Numbered from the stretch's first letter, positions 26,737 to 37,600 are shown. The stretch is 64,000 bases of DNA from Eumeta japonica (GCA_005406025.1 BGZK01000291.1:450655-514654), one strand, 5' to 3'. The notes: generated by a model not told the origin, from the letters alone. A program made the numbers and translations.

Positions 26737-29700
26737 CTACACGTTGTAGTCGTGCGCCATGAACCCGTGGACCTGCTCGAGGCGGTACGCGAGTCGTTGC
26801 TTTTGTGAAAACTCGTCCTCCTCGAGGGTCACCATTAGCTGCTCGTTGTACCTATCTGCGTACGCGTACAGCTCGTTCAGTGCGCAATTCGTATTAAACT
26901 CTTTCGTATGGAGCCGCGACTCCTCCGCTAGCATTGCGTTCATGTCCTGATCTGAAATCGCCGGCATTAACTTTATATCCGCATAGTAACGTTCTACCCA
27001 CTCCTTATACACCGGAATATCTTTCGCGTACAGAAGCTTCGATGAAGGCGAGTCTTTCCCCAATATATGATCTGAAGTAGAACAGGAATCCATAAATGTT
27101 TGGGCGATTACTGATAAACATGAATCCACCGTGTTTGATTTGTGCACATCGAAAACGAAATTAGGGTTTTTAATCAAATTCACCCAAAACCTCAAAGGCA
27201 GTGAATTACTCTTCCACGTATGAACTACCTCTGGATCAGAAATTGCATGCTGAAGAGCTTGATCATCGAGGAAATCAAACATATACTTTATAGCTAATGG
27301 GAGAGCAGATCCTCTGTGTGCAGTACTAAATATAGTTTCGAATAAGTCGTCAACAAACTTTTGCAATGTTCCCTTGGTGGCAAGAAGACGAGTGAGATAT
27401 ATTTCAGACACCATCTTATTTCCGCGCTCTCCTTCTTTATGAGCGTCACCATCGTGATGTCGCACCAAATGCCAATATTTGAAACCACCTCCGTGTTCGT
27501 ATTTGAGCGGACTAGCGGGAGGACTTGCCGAACCATATTTACCTCGATTAAGAGTTTCATAAGTATGTGACTTGTCATTTTTCTCCATATTAGACAGATT
27601 GTAAACTGAACTTTGTTTAGCAACAAGGCTGAGACATGCACCGTCTGGCACGCGATAATGGTTCAAAGTATTAAGTTTTCGCCATTCTCCTTCGCATTTG
27701 GTTGTGCTATCTTCATCGTACAAAATTAATCTCCCACAAGCCCCAGTACGCCACTCTAAATCTAGTTCATCTCTGCTTGGCCTTTGAGAGTACGGGGTCG
27801 CGCGGTATATGGCATCCAAACATTTCTCTTTAACTTGACTGATAGTATCGCAATCAAGAACTTTAACCTGAACATTTTCTGTCGAAGCCTCAAGACCGCT
27901 AACGAATACAGTTTGCTGTGAAATAGACACACTTACTGTCATAGGTTTAAAGTCAATAGATTGTCGTATGAGCTTCTCTTCACTGAGAGAATAACGAGCC
28001 TCTGAGGTTATTGCATCTACGGGACCTTTATCCACTTGTCCTTTCATAGATCTAAATAAAAGATAAAGCGGTTCTCCGGCACACTCACGTAAAAATTTGT
28101 ATAGTAGGAATGTAAACCAAGCACTCAGCATTTTTTCGGCGACGCTCTCTGTTCGTCTAAGCAATAGCTTTGGATGACTTTTGCCCTCCATACATTTTTC
28201 AATTAACTCTGCCAAAAGAGTTTTCAGAACATCGGTGCAATATTCCATTTTACTTTGCAAAGTTACCATAATGAGCGACGCGACATTGACACGATCCCGC
28301 ATGGAGAAGTAACGATTGCTTTCAAGCGTGCGAATAAATAGAAGCAGGAATGTCTTATTCATTATTAATTGTCCGAACATCCTTAGACCTTTTTCTTTTC
28401 TCATTAACTCAGGCCGTTCCCACTGAAGAACTGCATGATCATCGATATTCGGAAAGAGTATTTTCATTGCGTAAGTTCTGTAGTCAAGAAAAGGTATACC
28501 ACCAGTTACATCACCAGTTAAGTCAGTCATTTCAGTCTGAAGTTCGGCAAATGCTTCTTTACATTCAGCAGCCACTCTTAATTCTAAAATATCCATTTGC
28601 TCTTGCATGTTTTTAAGAACTCTAATATTTTCAGTGGATTTTCTTCTATACATTACCAAAAATACAACAAACACTAATATGAGTATTATAATGCTAGCTA
28701 CAACTCCGAAAAGCACTGGCTTGCCTATAGCTGCTTGCAACCCAGCTTGTGATGAATAAGATAGTTTACCGATTTTAAATGTAAGCGCTCGTCCTACTTT
28801 AACAACAACCTCGGGTGTATCATCTCCATCGGGCAACTCTTCTCGTAAAGGCGGTCGGCAAGTCAATTGATGACGCGATAATGACGTAACATTGCAAAGA
28901 CTTTGACCTATACGTACTTCCACATCGTTTTCGGTACATGCACGATCTAAATGTTGGCCGTTTATTGTCAAATATTCTGATTTGTAATATTTTACATCTT
29001 CATCGAATTTTTCGTATATTGGATCAGGATAAAGTAAGAATGGTATTTTAGTCTTGCTAGTTAAGTTCTGCACACTTTGAACATCATCCATATTGAAACC
29101 GTATTCTAATTCTAAAGGTCTGTCTGGATCAATATTTAATCCAGCACTTTCTATTCCTGGAGATTCACAAATTAAATGAGTTTGAAAATCTACTCTATGA
29201 CATGGTGCTATATAAGGACGATTGTCATGGTAGACATATATTTGGGGAAACTGGATTGAGTGAAAGTTTCGCCCCATAACCTTTATATTGATACCGCCAG
29301 ATGGAATTCCCTTGGGTTGTTTTCTTTGTGAAGCTAGTGGAGGTCCAGACTCTACAGAAACAACTACCGGGTCTTCAATATATTCAAATTTTTCACGTTC
29401 TAATGTTCTAACGCCTCCGTCGAATCGCATTCTTAAAGTTCCCATTTTCAATTGATATGAATGGCTGGTTCTGCAAACAGCTTCTTCGTGTGAAACTGAT
29501 AAAATAGCACAGGGCATTTCATCAATAAAAGCTTGGATATTACTGCCTGCATTCAAATATTCTCCAGTGATTCGCAGTTTAGTACCTCCTGACTGTGGAC
29601 CATATTTAGGATTTATAGAATTTATTTTTGGATTCACAAAGGCGTAATGGTGTTTCGATTCATCGCGATAATCAGCAACACGAACAACAACCGGGCCATC

Positions 29701-32433
29701 GCGTGGAACTTCCTCCCCAGGACCGTCAACCGTGCAAACAATACGTCTTGTTTTCACATATAACTCTTTAATGGGTTGACATTTTATACCTGCGATTAAG
29801 ACACCGTTGTAAATATCCGATATATTGCGACCTAGATTAATGCCTTCTATTGTAATATTGGTACCTCCATCCCACGGTCCTAATTGAGGACGAAATGAAA
29901 GTATTTTTGGATTAGGACACGTTTGAGTACGATTTAACCATACGCTAGGAGCAGCACATTGCTCTTGGACTTCACATCTATCAGAACCTGGACACCATCC
30001 ACATCCAAACTTTTCCGGTAGGGCGAGACATATTCCACAATTATCTGCCATATCTTTGCATCGATATATCAATATGTGTACGTTATCAGGATTATCCAGA
30101 GGTTTAGATCCCCCCCAGATAACAGCAAAGGATGCGGTTATATTCGGAGTTGGAGCAGTATAAGAAAATTCCACAGCTTCACAATAAATAGTGTCTGCTA
30201 AAAGTTGAGCATTGACATGCGTTACTCGCCCTTCAATATTAAATTGGCAAACAAACCTAGTTTGAACTATGAATTGACCGATTATGTGAACTTTTACTTT
30301 GATTGCCTTTTTAACTCCGGAAGGAACTCTGATTTCATTAGTACCATCAGATGTTGAATTTATAGTAGGACAAAATCCAGGGCCGGATCGATAACTAGGC
30401 CCTATTCTACTTACACCTGTAACTAAAATGTCATTTCTGCAATTTTCAGCTGTGTCATGCGTACAACGGTGACCGTCCACGCACCAATCACAAGGGAAAG
30501 ACGAACTGACGCACTGAGTGCACGAGCTGTACGTGTTGCAATCAAAGAAAGTAAAATTAGTAGCTACAAAATCAGGTCCCTGAGTGGTGCGAACCGACAA
30601 TTTCGCTACAAAATGATGCTGACCGGCAGGGATTGGAGGAAGTGTGTCGGTACGCGGAGTAGTACAATTAACACCGTAAGGTTTACGAGTAGCATTGGTA
30701 ATTAAAGTACGATCTAAAGCGGTAAATGCACATAAAAATTGTCCATTGAGCGTGGGCAAATTTTCAATGACTAAATCTAAAGTCCTAGCTGTCGTTCGTT
30801 GCAATTCTTTCGGCGTTACTTGAGTAATGGTCGTGCAGCGTCCACTGCGGTAAGAGATCCAATATAAGGGATCTTTTGCTGCTTCTTGACAATCTGACCG
30901 AAGGCTACATTTATTTTCTAACGAACACCAACCACAATATGGGTCTTTAGCCCCGAGACAAGTCAAACACGATTTATAAACACTACACTCCTGCACTTTC
31001 ACTTTCGAAACTTTACGTTCAGTCATAACGTACAAATGCATAAACTGGGTATCAAAGAATAAATCCTTATTCACTGAAGATCCTTTATCGACTACTATGT
31101 CACCATATTCAAAAGCCGATGTAGCGCTTTCTACGACTATTTTCTTCAGATGTCCTTCCGCTGTACCAGCAAATACTACCGTGTAATCGCCAGTGGACGT
31201 TGCCGCTATAGCTGACAATCGTTTAAGGAATACCGCCACGGGCACGGCCTCTACAGGTTGTTCACCACCTAAAGGTGTATTTACATCCAATCCGCAAAAA
31301 TCTTCGCTGATGGTTTGAAGTTTCGTCCCGATGCATGCATGTGATGGAGATATGAAATCGAGTCCTCTGGAGCCATTACCGCTGAAGCATGTTTTAATGT
31401 TCTGCATAAATTTTCTACGGATTGCTTTAAGTGAATAAACACAAATGGCCGATAGATCTGATGGGGTATTCGTGTTGATAGCTTCACTTTGACTGAACGC
31501 TGCGAAGAGCACGTCATCTTGAGCGGTGATGCCTAATTCTCCAGCAAGAATGGAACCGGCTTTGCCCACAAAAGCTGCTTGAACCAGGTTATATCCAAAA
31601 TTCCCTCCTCCTTCGCCAGTACATGACATCGGAATTTCGGTATACGAATAATAATTTTCATCATCATGGCACACGCGTACTAGTTTACTATAATATGTAT
31701 CAGAACCGACTCCACGTAATTGAGTAGTTAAAAAATAGCTGAACCCTTCAGAACTAAATCCATATACATAGTTAATAGGATATCGTTCACGGGACAGAGA
31801 GTTGACAAACATGCGTGTGCCTGTGGTAACTGCCGTTCGAGCTATCATAAAAAGTCGATCATCTTCGAGTGAACGACTGCTCACAGTGGGCACTTCCGAA
31901 CGGTAAGGAGAGTTCCCAGTAAACGTGACGCCTACATACATGACCTGTGTCATGGGCGGGTTGGGTGGTCCTGGTGCGATAAACGCCACCGTGGAAGCAG
32001 TTGCATTATTGGCTACGACTGGTTCACGAACTTCTCGCACATCTTTCGAGATATTATGCAAATTACGAACTGAGCATAATCCCTGCAAAACGGACCCGCA
32101 CGTAATGAGCCGGCTCGTCGCATAGTCTATTACGAGAGCTTTGTTTACATTGTCGGTGGGTTTCTTCACAAAGTTGGGTGGACAATCGAACGTACATTGC
32201 GCAGAATCATTGACGGGTCCCGTGACGACGGTCTGTGCGACTTCGAGATCGGGCGATAACTGGTAGATGCGGTTGACAGCGCCTATGTAGACGCGACCCG
32301 TATTACGGTCGACGACGAGATGGTTGAAGAGCGAGTTCGGGGTCAGCACTGGATCGGTGAAGGTGCGCACCACATCAGGGTCGGCGCGCGCGGCGGCGCA
32401 CGCGGCCCCCAACGCCAGCAGCAGGCGCCACAT
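26737..32433 (-). CDS. PlexA: Plexin A, semaphorin receptor; complete, single-exon
   Basis: This is a complete class A plexin of 1898 residues, a cell-surface receptor that binds semaphorins and signals to the cytoskeleton in axon guidance. I place the start at the ATG at 32433 (GCCGCCATGTGG). It opens a signal peptide (MWRLLLALGAACAAARA), while the frame further upstream has only a GTG. Approximate domains: Sema 20-480; three PSI cysteine modules at 483-530, 629-665 and 791-826; four IPT/TIG folds from about 841, 936, 1021 and 1136; one membrane helix 1238-1261; then a split RasGAP-like domain (C1 from about 1310 with FSMRDR, an arginine-finger block, near 1373; C2 about 1667-1880) around a Rho-binding domain at about 1492-1604. 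The C-terminal SRLH...FN...LEEDE...LEQV pattern fits plexin A rather than B. Length is normal for the family (fly PlexA is about 1945). The frame has no intron at all, unlike most plexin genes. Confidence 0.96.
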   Translation of the reverse strand: MWRLLLALGAACAAARADPDVVRTFTDPVLTPNSLFNHLVVDRNTGRVYIGAVNRIYQLSPDLEVAQTVVTGPVNDSAQCTFDCPPNFVKKPTDNVNKALVIDYATSRLITCGSVLQGLCSVRNLHNISKDVREVREPVVANNATASTVAFIAPGPPNPPMTQVMYVGVTFTGNSPYRSEVPTVSSRSLEDDRLFMIARTAVTTGTRMFVNSLSRERYPINYVYGFSSEGFSYFLTTQLRGVGSDTYYSKLVRVCHDDENYYSYTEIPMSCTGEGGGNFGYNLVQAAFVGKAGSILAGELGITAQDDVLFAAFSQSEAINTNTPSDLSAICVYSLKAIRRKFMQNIKTCFSGNGSRGLDFISPSHACIGTKLQTISEDFCGLDVNTPLGGEQPVEAVPVAVFLKRLSAIAATSTGDYTVVFAGTAEGHLKKIVVESATSAFEYGDIVVDKGSSVNKDLFFDTQFMHLYVMTERKVSKVKVQECSVYKSCLTCLGAKDPYCGWCSLENKCSLRSDCQEAAKDPLYWISYRSGRCTTITQVTPKELQRTTARTLDLVIENLPTLNGQFLCAFTALDRTLITNATRKPYGVNCTTPRTDTLPPIPAGQHHFVAKLSVRTTQGPDFVATNFTFFDCNTYSSCTQCVSSSFPCDWCVDGHRCTHDTAENCRNDILVTGVSRIGPSYRSGPGFCPTINSTSDGTNEIRVPSGVKKAIKVKVHIIGQFIVQTRFVCQFNIEGRVTHVNAQLLADTIYCEAVEFSYTAPTPNITASFAVIWGGSKPLDNPDNVHILIYRCKDMADNCGICLALPEKFGCGWCPGSDRCEVQEQCAAPSVWLNRTQTCPNPKILSFRPQLGPWDGGTNITIEGINLGRNISDIYNGVLIAGIKCQPIKELYVKTRRIVCTVDGPGEEVPRDGPVVVRVADYRDESKHHYAFVNPKINSINPKYGPQSGGTKLRITGEYLNAGSNIQAFIDEMPCAILSVSHEEAVCRTSHSYQLKMGTLRMRFDGGVRTLEREKFEYIEDPVVVSVESGPPLASQRKQPKGIPSGGINIKVMGRNFHSIQFPQIYVYHDNRPYIAPCHRVDFQTHLICESPGIESAGLNIDPDRPLELEYGFNMDDVQSVQNLTSKTKIPFLLYPDPIYEKFDEDVKYYKSEYLTINGQHLDRACTENDVEVRIGQSLCNVTSLSRHQLTCRPPLREELPDGDDTPEVVVKVGRALTFKIGKLSYSSQAGLQAAIGKPVLFGVVASIIILILVFVVFLVMYRRKSTENIRVLKNMQEQMDILELRVAAECKEAFAELQTEMTDLTGDVTGGIPFLDYRTYAMKILFPNIDDHAVLQWERPELMRKEKGLRMFGQLIMNKTFLLLFIRTLESNRYFSMRDRVNVASLIMVTLQSKMEYCTDVLKTLLAELIEKCMEGKSHPKLLLRRTESVAEKMLSAWFTFLLYKFLRECAGEPLYLLFRSMKGQVDKGPVDAITSEARYSLSEEKLIRQSIDFKPMTVSVSISQQTVFVSGLEASTENVQVKVLDCDTISQVKEKCLDAIYRATPYSQRPSRDELDLEWRTGACGRLILYDEDSTTKCEGEWRKLNTLNHYRVPDGACLSLVAKQSSVYNLSNMEKNDKSHTYETLNRGKYGSASPPASPLKYEHGGGFKYWHLVRHHDGDAHKEGERGNKMVSEIYLTRLLATKGTLQKFVDDLFETIFSTAHRGSALPLAIKYMFDFLDDQALQHAISDPEVVHTWKSNSLPLRFWVNLIKNPNFVFDVHKSNTVDSCLSVIAQTFMDSCSTSDHILGKDSPSSKLLYAKDIPVYKEWVERYYADIKLMPAISDQDMNAMLAEESRLHTKEFNTNCALNELYAYADRYNEQLMVTLEEDEFSQKQRLAYRLEQVHGFMAHDYNV

Positions 32434-32470
32434 GGCGGCGGGGCGCGCACGAGGCCGCGCCCGCAGCCGC

Positions 32471-32539
32471 CTACCGCGCGCGCCGCCGCCCGCTCGCCGT
32501 TCCGCCCGCGCCACCCCACGCGGACCATAGAATCGCCAT
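32471..32539 (-). CDS. Upstream ORF in the plexin leader
   Basis: An ATG at 32539 opens a 22-codon frame rich in Gly and Arg that stops (TAG) 37 nt before the plexin ATG. If the plexin 5' UTR extends this far, it could dampen plexin translation. Whether it is transcribed, or conserved, cannot be seen here. Confidence 0.35.
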   Translation of the reverse strand: MAILWSAWGGAGGTASGRRRAR

Positions 32540-32803
32540 AGCAGAACAGAAACGACGAAATAGAAGAATTGGCGATAGAAGACTAGTAGACGATCATGAA
32601 CAGATGGAAGAGTGTGACCGGGGGCGCACTGGCATAGCGCGCCTAGACCTTAACGATTTGATCTTCGGGCACAAAAGCAAAATCCGTAATCAAGCGATCC
32701 GTATTCAATCGATGCGGAACACAATTTACACATACACTGATTTTTTGTATAAAATCACTGTATCCTTATGTAGTTGCACACTATTTCACCACACGCAGAA
32801 CTA
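32540..32803 (-). other. Probable plexin 5' UTR or proximal promoter
   Basis: GC content falls from very high next to the plexin start to ordinary AT-rich DNA by about 32700. No exon is recognised. A leader intron cannot be ruled out. Confidence 0.35.
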
Positions 32804-32986
32804 TCACAACATTTTATAATATTTATTAATCGAGAGGAACACGACAGTACAAGTAGTCCATAAGAGCATCAACGCTGGTATATCGTAAAGGAATGGTGCC
32901 ACGATTTCCTCTTCCCGAGGAGCACTAGGCGTGACTGACCGACAATAGCCGAACACGACCGAAACTAAACGACGCGATGCAATCAT
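32804..32986 (-). CDS. Small ORF with one predicted membrane helix (60 aa), unrecognised
   Basis: An ATG at 32986 opens 60 codons ending in TGA. The N-terminus (MIASRRLVSVVFGYCR) resembles a short basic amphipathic leader, and a hydrophobic segment near residues 32-52 (ALMLLWTTCTVVFLS) could span a membrane. No family is recognised. It lies about 370 bp upstream of the plexin start on the same strand, so it may just be part of the plexin leader or promoter. It overlaps the CTCF-like site by one base. Treat it as a hypothesis. Confidence 0.25.
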   Translation of the reverse strand: MIASRRLVSVVFGYCRSVTPSAPREEEIVAPFLYDIPALMLLWTTCTVVFLSINKYYKML

Positions 32987-33004
32987 TGCCACCAGAGGGC
33001 ACTC
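32986..33004 (+). promoter_or_regulatory. CTCF-like insulator motif
   Basis: TTGCCACCAGAGGGCACTC closely matches the vertebrate and insect CTCF core (CCACCAGRGGGC, with TGG-like and ACT flanks). It sits upstream of the plexin start, between plexin (minus) and the divergent fumarase promoter (plus). A boundary or promoter-architecture role is an inference. Confidence 0.5.
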
Positions 33005-33997
33005 AAAAATGTTGCGTTCAAATTACATTGAGTTTTGAGTTGCCACGTTTACAATTTGTAAACAAAACTGCAATGAGGTGAATGTAAAAACTAGTCAAAT
33101 AAAAGTATAAATTGTAACTGTTTGTGTAATATCGTCTATTAAAATAATAGAAGAAGACGATTTTGCTTGCATATACAACCGTCTGAAAATTAAGTATAAT
33201 TTTCGAAAATTGTATTAATACGACAACGATCTTTAATACGACAGAAGTGCGTTTAAAATCAGAGTCTAATTCATTATAAGCAGCTCAATGCAATTTAAAC
33301 GCAATTTATTAACAGTATAAAAAAAGTGAAACACAATATTTAATATTTTTACGTAACGCGTTTTTTTCAGAACAGGCTAACCAATCAGACGATTATTCTT
33401 TAACAGTGCGTAATAAATTTGGTACTAACGATTGAATTTAACAAATCGCACTTTTTTTCGCAAGGTTTATTTTCCAGTTACATGTCTATCAATTCTATAT
33501 GAATAAAAAGGAAAAATGCTAATTTCAATGGCCGATTGAAAATTGTGTTGTAAGAGGCAATATGTGATATTGAGGCAATATTATTTCCATTTCATATTAA
33601 TTACACTAAATTAATGCCAAAAACGTTGAGATTGCCGGTAACCCCGATTCCGAGTCATCAAAGACGTCGATGCTTCTAGCTGTGCAACATACTATGAGAT
33701 CAGAAAAAAATATTTCTAAACTGAAAAATATAGGTGTAAACTGTGTTGTACATTATAAGTTTATATGAAGTCCGAAAACAGGAGGAAAATACAATAAACT
33801 TTTGTTCCGTAACTTGCATTTCTGCCAAGAAGGCAATAAATAGTTTGTCTCAAAATAGTGTCGAGTTTAACATCCACAAGTACCTCGAGCAAGATAATAT
33901 ACCTTATGCTCAAAATAACAAAATATCAAATACCTTTCGACACGCCTCAGCAATTAAATGGTATTTATACACAAAGTTATAAACTCCATTAAAGTCG
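33005..33997. other. Intergenic DNA between plexin and the MITE
   Basis: AT-rich, with no exon of a recognised protein. The open frame at 33743-33982 has no family resemblance and is probably chance. Confidence 0.4.
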
Positions 33998-34388
33998 CTT
34001 CCACCATCTCCTATTAAACTGATTTTTAACAAAGTCACTTTTATAATTAATTTTTCGTTCCACATTATTTTCAAAATTAATTTTGACAGCGGTCTACTTC
34101 AAACTCATATTTGAAATAATTAACTGTTTACTGTTAAAGTTAAAACCTAAACCCGTCGAAATACGTTGCTTTAACTTAACAAATGTTAATTGACTAAGTT
34201 AATTCTAAAGATATTGACATTTGTAACATTTTTATGTCACAAATGCCAATATTTTTAAGATTACCGACATTTTGAAATGTTATTTTCTTAACTTTAACAG
34301 TTAGCAGTTAACTATTGCAAATAGGAGTTTGAAGCACATAACTTTGTTAAACTCTTTATTAAAATGATGTCAGTTTAAATGGTGAAGG
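33998..34388. mobile_element. MITE with long inverted repeat
   Basis: The left half (from CTTCCACCAT at 33998) is matched by the inverted right half (ending ATGGTGAAG at 34379-34387). Matching blocks run inward in order: AAACTG; ACTTCAAACTC with ATTTG (about 34098 on the left, 34322-34336 on the right); TTAACTG; and ACTGTTAAAGTTAA. The centre, about 34208-34258, is a tight hairpin (ATATTGACATTTGT against ACAAATGCCAATAT). No transposase is encoded, so this is a non-autonomous foldback element. It lies directly upstream of the mitochondrial first exon of fumarase. Target duplications could not be assigned with certainty. Confidence 0.7.
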
Positions 34389-34567
34389 TAAAAAAAACCT
34401 GATATTCTTTGGGTAAATTCTATATATTTGACCAACTAACTACATAGACTATGGCTAATGCTCTTTATATGTTGTTGAGGGGGATTGACATTTTTGAAGG
34501 ATCGGTACTCATATTGAGTTTCGAATCTTGTTCTTAGGTTTTCAATGAATTCGTAATCTTTATCATA

Positions 34568-34681
34568 ATGGCATCCTCGTTATTTAAACTGTCTAATACA
34601 TTAACAAATTCCTCTAAAAATTTCCGTTCTGTAGTCCGTCTAGTCGATAAATGCAGCATTTCAACAACAAGCGTAAAAGCC
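34568..34681 (+). CDS. FH: FH exon 1a, mitochondrial presequence
   Basis: ATG at 34568 followed by 38 codons: [18 protein letters not shown], then an Arg/Lys-bearing stretch with [14 protein letters not shown] and TTSVKA. It is rich in Ser, Thr, Arg and Lys, has no acidic residue until Asp27 and can form an amphipathic helix, as expected for a mitochondrial import signal. The exon ends in frame (GCC followed by gtaagt), phase 0, and fits exon 2 ([10 protein letters not shown]). Human FH also carries its presequence just before the matching DTFGEL block. Confidence 0.85.
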
Positions 34682-37600
34682 GTAAGTTGCATAACTGACT
34701 ATTTATTCTCTTTCTACTTTCAGCTAGCTATCCTTTTTCACGTTATAAACTACATTTTATTGAACCTTGTGAATATCATGAAATCAATAACGCCTAGTGT
34801 CATCTTTCTCTAATATATTTTTTAGTTAGTTACTTCTATGAGTGATTTTCGATGTCCGTCTTGAATTTTATAACCTCATAATTAAACGTTAAGGCAAAAA
34901 AATAGTGTAAATGAAGTGTAAGCGAATATCAAAATATATTACTGACAAATTATAAAGTCTATTTGAGTTACATTGAAATTTTAAACAAAAATGTAAAATT
35001 AATTTATATTATTCCTAGTCTGCTATTAAGTTATATCATTATTATATATTTATTAAATATGTATTATATATATTTTGCTATGTTCTAAAATACTGTTTTG
35101 TGGCATATATTTAATTCATAAAATGATATTTTAAGAGTATAATGAAGAAATTGTACATATGTAATCTTTAAAAATGTCCTAGTATGTTCCAATTTCAAAA
35201 ATCATGTTGGCATACCTTCCAATTACTACTTAATCATGGAGATTGGCCAAACATTAATTTTCATTGTTTGGACAATTTCCATAATTATGTAGCAGGTAAC
35301 AGTTTTACCATTGTAGAATGAATGGTGCATATTAACAATATTGTGTTTAGTGAAGCAAAATTATTACAAATGTGATGTTTTTATAAAGTTAAGAAAACAC
35401 AATGAAATCGACCTGTAATGGTAAATAAAGCTAGCTGGCTTTGGTTTTATTATGTATTATTAACTTTAATAGCTTGATCTTGTTTTTGACAGTAGAAACT
35501 ATTAAGAAAATTAAGAATGTATAAAATAAGTAGGATATGACTTAAACTCACACATTGAACACTTACATTATTTTTTGTCATATTACTGCAAAATCATACA
35601 TTTTACTTTGTCAGCTATTCATTTTATTTACCAGATATATCTATTAAATCAGAAATATTTATGTTCATTGACTCTTATACTATGTTATAATAAATATCAT
35701 ATACTGTTCATATATAATCATGAACCTTTTTTTTTTTTGAAGAATTTATGGCCTGGTCATGAACCTTTTTGTAATTAGCCATAATCTCCTCTTTTTTTTC
35801 TATATTGTTATTTATACTAGAATGATTCATTGACACTTGCAGCCATTTTTATGTGATACATAATACAATATGGACATCAACAATACAGAACATTCCTCTC
35901 TTTAACTTTGTTTGTAATTTACATACAACAATTTATATTTTAAGCATCTAATGCAATATAAATGCACAATTTACACTGTTATTACCTATAATTTAATATT
36001 CACTATCAAAACAACTTACACTATTTAAATTACCTTTTATTTTTATATCTCAATTGTATTTTTCAATTTTTAATATGCAATACAATCTTTCAATTTATTT
36101 GGAAGATTAATAGACCTCCGTGTTCTGCTTCTAATATTAGCGTTGTAACAATACCTGCATTACCACTATGACTTGATGCAACAATATCACCAACATTGAA
36201 GTCACTTTCATTATTATAATTTAAACTGCAATTTCCATTGCTCTACAATACCATATAGCCTTGGAACTATGTGGGTAATAGTGAATATGAAACAGAATTT
36301 CTTCTTCTGCTTTGATTATTTTCAAATTTCTTTGAAAATATAGTTGGGAGTAGTATTAGCTGTACATTTATATCATGTTCTGCTAAAACTACTCCTTAAA
36401 CTGATTCTTTGCCTCTTTAAATAAACACTGTGATTTACTTTATACTCTTTCATAGATGCTTCTTAATTCAAATGTTTAAATTAGATCTTCATTTAGGTTA
36501 GTACTTTTATTTTTACTAGTAATTTTACTACTGGTTTAGTTCATAATATTTTAGGCATCAAAATATATGATGGTGAGATTCGCAATAGGCATGATGACTG
36601 ATTTTCAAAAACTACTCCATATTGTTCTTAGGTGTCTATTTTATACAAAATAAATCGTATTTCTATAAAAAATATAGATTTTGGTGCAAAAAATTACCTA
36701 TAAAAAATAAAATTTGAATTATGCACCAAAACGCTTGATTGGTAATGGCGTCTGCCTATGACGTCACGCTTTCGTAAACATTTGTTAGCAGCTTGAATGT
36801 GTATTGTTTATTTTGATATCTAATTAAGATTTTGTGCTAAAGTCATGAATCCTAATGTGTATCGATGGTGTGCGGTTCCTCAGTGTAATAATACATCTAT
36901 AAAAACTCCCAACAAGTTATTTATTGACGTCTCAATGTATAAAAAACATAGAAACAAGTGGTTAAATCTTGCAAGGCGAGATCCAGCAGATATATCTTCA
37001 AGTTCAGTAATTTACTTCTGTGAAGACCATTTTGACGTAAGTATTAACTTTATTCGCTATATAATAATGAATTAATGAACATAATTATCCTAATTTATAA
37101 ATAATTCAGTCGTCAAGTTTGAGGTTAAGTTTTATTGCTTTATTGCTAAAAACTTTTATTCTTGTTCCAGTTACCAAATGATATGGAAAACTATATTCAG
37201 TATCGTGTGATGGGTTCTGTTTCCCAAGTGCGCATGAAGTCAGGATGTATTCCCACAAAATTTGAATGCCAACCCGACAGAAGAAAACGAACTGCTTTCA
37301 TAACATAACCTCAAAGTGTCGTACTCAAGCATAATATAGATACTTTGTGAAAATTTAGGTCGTTTAATGTATTTTGAATAATATTTAATGCAATACTTAC
37401 TTGGAAGTTTTAACATATCGAAATTCTGCCGAACAAAAGCCATTGTTTGATGCAAAATCCTCCCAGCATCAACAAGTCGATTTTGGCAAACTTGAACTGT
37501 TTGCTTGATAAATCCTTGTTCCATGAATAATGTTTCCTTCTCGTAGGTACTTTTGTTTATAAAAGCCAAGACACAACATTTATATCAAGTAAATATCAGT

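Noticed and set aside
32434..32514. Extension of the plexin frame upstream of the ATG at 32433
   Set aside because: The extension begins with GTG, is Arg/Ala/Gly-rich, and would put 27 residues before a normal signal peptide. The ATG at 32433 has a better context.
36100..36250. Minus-strand coding-like stretch near the THAP gene
   Set aside because: A short peptide can be read but it has no domain resemblance and no splice sites were identified.
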